Shown here in pieces: positions 58,108 to 64,000 of a stretch of 64,000 nt of DNA. Location of the stretch: positions 29,783,891 to 29,847,890 of the forward strand of contig NC_055990.1 of the NCBI RefSeq assembly GCF_018446385.1. Direction: 5' to 3'. This DNA is from Zingiber officinale (Eukaryota; Streptophyta; Magnoliopsida; Zingiberales; Zingiberaceae). The notes beneath the pieces were generated by a model that was not told where the DNA came from, did not search any database, and saw only the letters and a list, made by a program, of their open reading frames with translations. How positions within the stretch are numbered: position 1 is the stretch's first letter; the number at the start of each line of letters is the position of its first letter. Position numbers and translations under genes: made by a program.

Positions 58108-60203
58108 ATCTCCCCCTTTTTGATTATGACAATATGGTTCAAAGTTAAGTAAAAATATAACAAACAATAAATAAAGAAATTTAAAAATGAGCATCAATGT
58201 AAAGAAACTTATGATATGCTCCCTCTTTTATTTTGTTTAAATTCTTAATTTGCTTAACTTTTGCCTTAACTTTGGCTTTTCTCTCCCCTTTGACATAAAT
58301 AAAAAAGAATAAGTAGAGATAAGTTTTTATGTTAAAAATTTTTTAAAAAAAACATAGTTAAGTACTTAGCTTAAAAAAATAACATAGTTAAGTTTTTTAC
58401 AAACTTAAAATGTTTTCAAAAGTATTTTAACTTGATTTTTCAAAGAAAACTTAGTCAAAATTTTTGTTTTTAAAAAAAAATTATTTTCAACATAGACTTA
58501 GCTAAATTTTAAAAATAAATGTGTTGTCATGTAAGTACTTAAAAATTTTCGTAGAGAGATTAGCTAAGTATTTAGTTTAAAAAAAAATTGATAAACACTA
58601 AGTAAAAATAGTTTCTGTTTAAACATAATATTTTGTTTATTTTATATATATATATATTTTTAAAAAAAAATAAATTAAGCTTCAATATAATCTTAATTCA
58701 ACATTAAGCTTAAAAATAATTTTTTATGTAATATTAAGCTGAAAACTAATTTTTATTTCATCACTAAGTCAAAAATAATTTGTACTTTAACACTAAGTTA
58801 AAAAATAATTTTTAATAGCAAAAAAATAATTTTTAATTTAACACTAAGCTAAAAAAAATAATTAAGCAAAAGAATAATTTCAATTAAAAATTGAAGGTTT
58901 GAAAATTAAAAAAAAAATTAAAACTAACTTGGCTTAATTTACAAATCCTTCTTTCACTCCCACTTGATTAATGGCAAAAAAAATTTTAAGGTCCTAGAGT
59001 TCAAGCATGTAAATTAAAAAAAAAATAACTATTATTATATATTTTCTTAATTTTCCATCTCACTCATTCTAGGTTATCAAGTATGTTCAGCTTATGAGTG
59101 AGCGTGAGACAGACTTAACTTTATTTTAATTTTATCAATATTTAAAAATGTTGAAATTAAAATTTAAAATATAAGTTTGAATGCTCAATGAGTTTGATTT
59201 TTAAATTTTTTAAATATGAATAACATTTTTTTTAAAGACTTTGAAAATTAATTAAGTTTGAAAATGAAAATTTTACATATTATATATGATTTGAAAATTA
59301 ATTATCATTTTAAAATAATTAAGATTTTAAAAACCATTAAAATTAATTATGATTAAGATTTTAAAAATTAAGTCACCTGAAGATAATTAACTTTTTGAAA
59401 TTTATTATGATTTAAAAATAATTATAATTTAATTATGAGTAATTAACATTTTGAAATTGATTGTGATTTGAAATTATAATTTCGTAAATAATGATTTTAA
59501 TTTAATTATGATAATTAACATTTCTAAATTAAGATTAAAGTTAATTAAGTTAACTTAATTAAATTAATTTGGTTATCTACTTTAAGCCTAAGTCCATCTC
59601 ATCCTTTTCTAGGTTATCAATTAGGGAATCTTAATAGTTTTTGTGAGATGATTAATTTTATCTTTGATTTAGATTATCGTCTAAGGATTAATTTACATTT
59701 GAGTTAGACTCAAGTTTTACAATCAGTAATTAAATATACATTTCTAGAATTGACTTCCAGGTTGTGGCGAGGCACTAAGTCTTCTTGGGTATGAGATCAT
59801 CCACCACTTCTAGACAAAGCCTTTCAAAGAAATTGGATATTTAATTTTCTTTTTGAAACTCCTAGGTCTAACTAATCAAGTGTAAATTACGCCTAGGTCC
59901 TTAATCTAGCCTAATATAAGTATGTATATTGTAAATAGTAAAACAAGCATCAAACAAATCTATCTATTGATAAAAATACTTTCTATTGACTCCCCCTGGA
60001 GCATAGCCTCGATATGGTCTATCATGATAGTGGATTTTATCCTTGAGGACCCAATATAGTTCAAGTCCGACTTGATTAACCAAGTTCAACTTGGGGACTC
60101 ATGCTTGGACTATGTTTTTATTTGATCTATTTATAATTGACAAATACGATTTGAATTTATGTTTACGCTTAAATCCAAGTCCGGATCTATTGTAAATGAA
60201 TCT
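58108..60203 (-). other. E4 AT-rich internal region without genes
   Basis: About 2.1 kb is composed largely of A/T with repeated TTAATTT/AAAATAA words. The polypurine tract is at the left edge. No coding or RNA feature is supported. Confidence 0.65.
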
Positions 60204-61409
60204 TTATTTTCTAAGAATTAGATTAAGATTCTTGGAACCCAACGTGAACCGTTCCAACATGTCTGTAAGTTCTTTAACTTGAGTTTTCAAATTAGAATTT
60301 TCTTCCTTAAGTTGTTGGACTTGAGTTGAACTTCCAATTTGAACTGGCTCAGTTAAAGGACTCGAGTTAGTCGCTTCCTTAATGGTTGTTACCTCCTTTT
60401 GGAGTGACTTGACTCGGACGCTAGATTTAGCCAATTTCTTTAATAAATAAGAAATCAAATTTTGTAAATCATCTACTTGAGTATCGGCGAATAGAGAACT
60501 TATAGTGGGGTTAGGCCCTTCGGAAACGGATACGGATCCGTGGCTTCGTTCAGACTCGGTTTCTGATTCGCTCTCAATTTCTGGATTGGACTCAGTTTTG
60601 GCAACATGTGCTTGTACTGGTAGAGTGAGGAAACTTGCTTGTTCTTCTTCGTCAAATTTGGATTCGTCTAATAATGCCTTCAACACCTTCCTTCTTCGTT
60701 GCCTTTGGTTTGGACAATCCAGCTTATAGTGCCCCTTTCCCTTGCTTGTACCTGCAATCAATGCAATACCCTTCTCGGCTGGACGTGCATTAGTCTATTC
60801 ATGCAATTCAAATTCCGGAAAAAAATCCATCTAAGTTAATTAATGAAAGATCATTGAACACTTTGTAAGCATCAACCATAGATGCCTACAAAGTGTTTCG
60901 CAGAAAAGCGTTTAGTGCGTACCTTATTATGTCTCGGTTTTCTATCTTCTGACTGATTGCGTGAAGATCGTTCAACAGGTCTTGAATCCGCGCATGAAGT
61001 TGGCTCGCCGTCTCACCTTCCTTCATTTTTATGTTATATAACTTGTTTAAAATTAGGTCGCGCTTGCTTACCTTAGTGTTGGAGGTACCCTCGTGCAGCT
61101 CGATCAGTTTTTCCCATAGCTCTTTTGCACTTGAAAAGGGACCGACTCGGTTCAGTTCTTCTTTTGTCTGCCCATTGCTAAGGTTGCTTTGGCGTCGACT
61201 TCAATTTCCTTCATTAAGCTAGTGTCCTAGTTGATGCATGAGACTAGTTTTCTAGCGCCGTCACGTGGAAGCTCGAGACCGGTTTGGATAATTATCCACA
61301 TCTTGACTTGAGTCTTGATGTGGTATTCCATCTGGCTCTTCTAGTAGCCAAAGTCCTCGCCGGAGAAAAGAGGCAGGCGGGTTGTGCTGTAGCCTTCTTG
61401 GTGGGCCAT
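60204..61409 (-). pseudogene. E4 gag remnant
   Basis: The ATG at 61409 begins MAHQEGYSTTRLPLFSGEDF, a typical UBN2/DUF4219-type gag start, followed by EYHIKTQVKMWIIIQTGLEL and GARKLVS. Several stops follow, including the codon after FGY and one after SCIN. The same frame is open at 60204-60761. There the zinc-knuckle region reads KGKGHYKLDCPN, but the two leading cysteines are replaced, so the knuckle could not bind zinc normally. After it come an acidic Ser/Glu segment (ESESETESERSHGSVSVSEG) and a coiled coil (VQQLKEENSNLKTQVKELTD). The layout matches plant copia gags; no protease or pol follows. Confidence 0.82.
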
Positions 61410-61741
61410 TTAAAAAAAAACCTTGCACAAAAAAAATAAAAAGAAAGAAATGTCCTAAGACTTTGTCTTGGATTAGTAGTGCGGGAGAAAAATAAAAATA
61501 GCAATTTACTAATTTCAAAAAAAATATTAATAAAAAAATATTAATAAAATATTAAAAAAATTATTACAAATTTTTGAAAATGTTATATTTCGTTAATACC
61601 GATCAACGGTGAAAAGATGAAAATGAATTTTTTAAAAACAATTTTGGAGGAAAAACGATATCTAATTTTATTTTTCAAAAAGGAATCCCCTGCTCGATTG
61701 ATAGTTTCACCAATTCAGAGCGGTCTTACTCTGATACCAAT

Positions 61742-63012
61742 TGTTGGATCGAAAGAGCTAGAAGGGGGGGGGGGGTGAATAGCGCTCATGGCTTTCACTT
61801 TCGTTTCGGAAGATTAAGAGTAAAGAGCAGCGGAAATGAAACAAACAAAGCAAACACCAAGTTTTTTACTTGGTTCGGAGCCTGGGGTGACTCTTACTCT
61901 AAGGCCCACGCTTGTTGAGCGTTTATTTTGGGCAATCACTATAAGCTCGGAAATTTACAAGTTTGAAATACAAGTAGTAATGAAATTATACCTACAACAA
62001 AAATAATAAGTTTGAAGCTCCAGGTCGTCGGAGTGTTGCTACAGCTTTTCTGGATCGTCTTTTGAGCTGCACGGAGAAGTAAGATTGCAATTTCATTGAT
62101 CTACAAAGCTGCTGCTCCAGACTGCCTTATAAGGTTTGTGGAGGGTGCCTCCAACACCATGGAGGGTGCCCTCATTCACGCCGAATCTGCAGCGTAGATG
62201 AGATCTGACCAAGTCGTGCCTATCCACCTGAGGGCGCCTCCAATCCCATGGAGGGCACCATTGCGCCAGGTCCAGGGCCCCCTCAAGCTCCATGAGGGCG
62301 CCCTCGCGCCTTGCTGCGAGGTTGTCTCTGCATACGATCCAAGACGCCTCCAAGTTCCAAGGAGGGTGCCTCGGGTACTGTTCATCCGAGGCAAAGTTTT
62401 CCAATTCACATCCTGCAAGATACGTTAGTCCACCAAACCAACCATACCCTGCAAAACAACGTTAGCATAATACGGACATGTAAAATAAAATATTTAACAG
62501 TTATCGGACTGTCTGGTTCTGACTTCGAATTCTTGACCGGAAACCCTAGGTCGAACCGACGCCTACTGTTCCCTCACCAGGGAACACATCCTCACCTACT
62601 CAACTCAGGAGAGTATACCTTTTGCCAGACCAGTCCTCCAAACCAACTGGTCTTTTGCTCAGCGCCCGAGGCTCCAGGACTTTTTTCTGGACGTTCGCTC
62701 CACGACTCGCCCAGTCTTTCACTTGGTCCACGACACCAGGACTTTCCACCTAGAGTCCCCAACTCTATGACTTTTTGCCAGAAGCCCTTGACCCGCCAAG
62801 ACTATCCACGTAGGGTTACCACCCCTAGGACCTAGAGTTACCGCCCCTAGGGGTTTCCGCCTGCCTAACCACAGTTAGGGCTTTTGCCTAAATACACTTA
62901 GGACTTTCCTGCAATCTCATTCAAACATATCAGATAACAAGACAACTTAACTTTGAACCCTTTGACATAATCAAAACACAGGTTTGATCGTCGGATGCTT
63001 CCCGCACCAACA
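61742..63012 (-). repeat. 5' LTR of E4
   Basis: It is the outer copy in minus orientation, with the initiator-Met-type PBS at its inner edge. A run of ten G residues is near 61770. Confidence 0.92.
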
Positions 63013-63431
63013 CAAACGAGATATCTCTTGACTCCATCTTCTCCGCTACTGTTCACCGGACCTAGAGCCTTGGAAGACAAGTGTTGCTGTACTTTCCAAC
63101 TGGTCTAGAGGCATCTACAAGCTACAAGAGATCAAGCAAGAAGGTTTTCATTTGTTTTATCATGCATTTACTTCTTGTTTTGAGTTGTATGCTTGTGAGA
63201 GTCTTGTATGAGGTTTCCCCACCTTCGGTTGTTCTGAGGAGTTTGTGTTCATAGTGGAGAGTGTACACTGTGTGGATCCTTGGATTAGTCATCTCTATTT
63301 GAGGTGGATACCAAATAAATCCTTGTGTTAGCATTGGGAGCTTGCTTTGAGTCTTTTCCGTTGAAAATAATCATCATCGAAGTGCGAGAAGTTATTCACC
63401 CCCTCCCCCCTCTAACTCTAAAGTGTCCCAA
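63013..63431 (+). repeat. E1 3' LTR, third piece
   Basis: It resumes CAAACGAGATATCTCTTGAC exactly where the E1 5' LTR continues after TTTAAACAAGATATCTC. It runs parallel to 29165-29575, ending near GTGTCCCAA. The expected CCAACA end is degraded. Confidence 0.78.
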
Positions 63432-63509
63432 TGGGGTGTAGGGAAGAATTATGTGTACCAAGCCCCTATGCAAGGTGCGAGTGTTGTCTAAGAGCATTGC
63501 ACTATAGAT

Positions 63510-64000
63510 TGTAGGTACCTCATGGTGTGTTTTTGATGTGATCAACGAAGTTAGAGTTAGACCTTGCAGATCTAATGTCTTGTGCCTAGGTGTATAGAGA
63601 CTTAGGAATACAAGAAGTCTAGCAAAAGATACAACGAACAAAAAAGATAGCACAGGAAAGAAGTTTACGGGCTCGGTGCCTTCGAGAGACGATGAGTTAC
63701 AGAAGAGTGCACCGACATAGCGAAAAGAACGTGGTCCGAGAGATGAAAAGCTAGGAGAAAGTCTGTTCGAGAAAGAAGACCGGAGTTGAATTCGGATGAA
63801 CTTAACTCTAGACGACCCAACCATCACCCACACGAGTAGATGTTGAAGAATGGTCAACACAGAGGCTGACCACTCCAAGCTCTCGGAACAATTCCAGGCG
63901 CCCGAACTGAGTGGCCATGTCACCAGGAGTTGTTGTCGAGACAGTGCCCATGTCAGCATAATCCAGACGCTTGGATCGCTTTTAGGCGCCCGAGATACCC
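63510..64000 (+). repeat. Start of another copia LTR (cut by window end)
   Basis: TGTAGGTACCTCATGGTG...TTTTGATGTGATCAACGAA parallels the start of the E3 LTR (TGTTGGTACCCCGTGGTAG...TTTTGATGTGATCGACC). It continues with the same order of words, including CTTAGG...ACAAGAAGTC. GGCGCCCGA words occur near the end. The element continues beyond 64000. Confidence 0.65.

Larger units (their letters stand above)
56837..63012 (-). mobile_element. Copia element E4, gag-only (non-autonomous)
   Basis: The LTRs are 56837-58107 and 61742-63012, both 1271 bp. On the minus strand they begin TGTTGGTGCGGGAAGC. The purine tract AAAAAGGGGGAGAT adjoins 58107. PBS TGGTATCAGAG is the complement of 61729-61739. The duplications TAAAC/CAAAC match in 4 of 5 bases. 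The 3.6-kb internal region carries only gag pieces, with a 2-kb AT-rich non-coding tail. It is inserted in the E1 3' LTR. Confidence 0.92.
28757..63431 (+). mobile_element. Copia element E1: gag present, no pol seen, host of all later insertions
   Basis: The 5' LTR is 28757-29581 (TGTTGGTGTAATTTTTC...TTCCAACA), followed by TGGTATCAGAGC (29584-29595). The gag remnant is in 29707-31380. The internal region resumes at 41639-41705, 44132-44897 and 48659-49565 between insertions, and a purine tract (AAAAAGGAGGAGAT) precedes the 3' LTR at 49566. The 3' LTR itself is split by solo LTR X and by element E4, and fades near 63431 (GTGTCCCAA). None of the internal pieces shows integrase or RT motifs, so E1 looks like a large non-autonomous derivative. 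No clean outer TSD is visible, so the right end is approximate. Confidence 0.78.

Overview
The window is nuclear DNA from a flowering plant with a repeat-rich genome. The evidence is plant-type spliced genes, a MIR171 hairpin, and stacked Ty1/copia and Ty3/gypsy LTR retrotransposons. The style of the elements would fit a monocot, but I cannot name the species from sequence alone.

Region 1 (1-6529) is the 3' part of a decayed chromovirus-type Ty3/gypsy element with a 3.1-kb 3' LTR, abutting an LTR relic of a Tat-like gypsy family. Region 2 (6530-19846) is the gene-bearing island. It holds a 0.55-kb tandem duplication, a decayed acyl-protein thioesterase 5' exon, a MITE-like inverted-repeat element and a MIR171 locus with its TATA box. 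It also holds a five-exon gene for a U11/U12-25K (SNRNP25)-like minor-spliceosome protein, with a broken head-to-head copy beside it. Convergent to that gene is a six-exon gene for a 337-residue coiled-coil protein with a C-terminal membrane anchor.

Region 3 (19847-28180) is an 8.3-kb copia element on the minus strand with 884-bp LTRs. Its gag-pol frame is almost intact and is split by a 2-kb solo LTR. At the primer-binding position it carries 17 nt complementary to its own LTR instead of a recognisable tRNA site. A possible host exon follows (28485-28620).

Region 4 (28757 to about 63431) is one copia element with gag but no visible pol (E1), expanded by later insertions. These are, in order: a 9.9-kb copia element (C2, + strand, TSD ATGAC); an inverted solo LTR of the same family (S2, TSD ATACA); a gag-only copia element (E3, - strand, TSD CAATC/CAATT); a solo LTR (X, TSD GGAAA) that contains a Tat-like gypsy derivative (G2, TSD CATAG); and another gag-only copia element (E4, - strand, TSD TAAAC/CAAAC). 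The last 491 bases start a further copia LTR. G2 is notable for a 10 x 65-bp tandem array and an antisense coding segment with its own TATA box.

No element shown here looks fully coding-competent. The functional host content is probably limited to MIR171, the SNRNP25-like gene and the coiled-coil gene. Exon models were made by eye from splice sites, reading phase and protein similarity, without transcript data.
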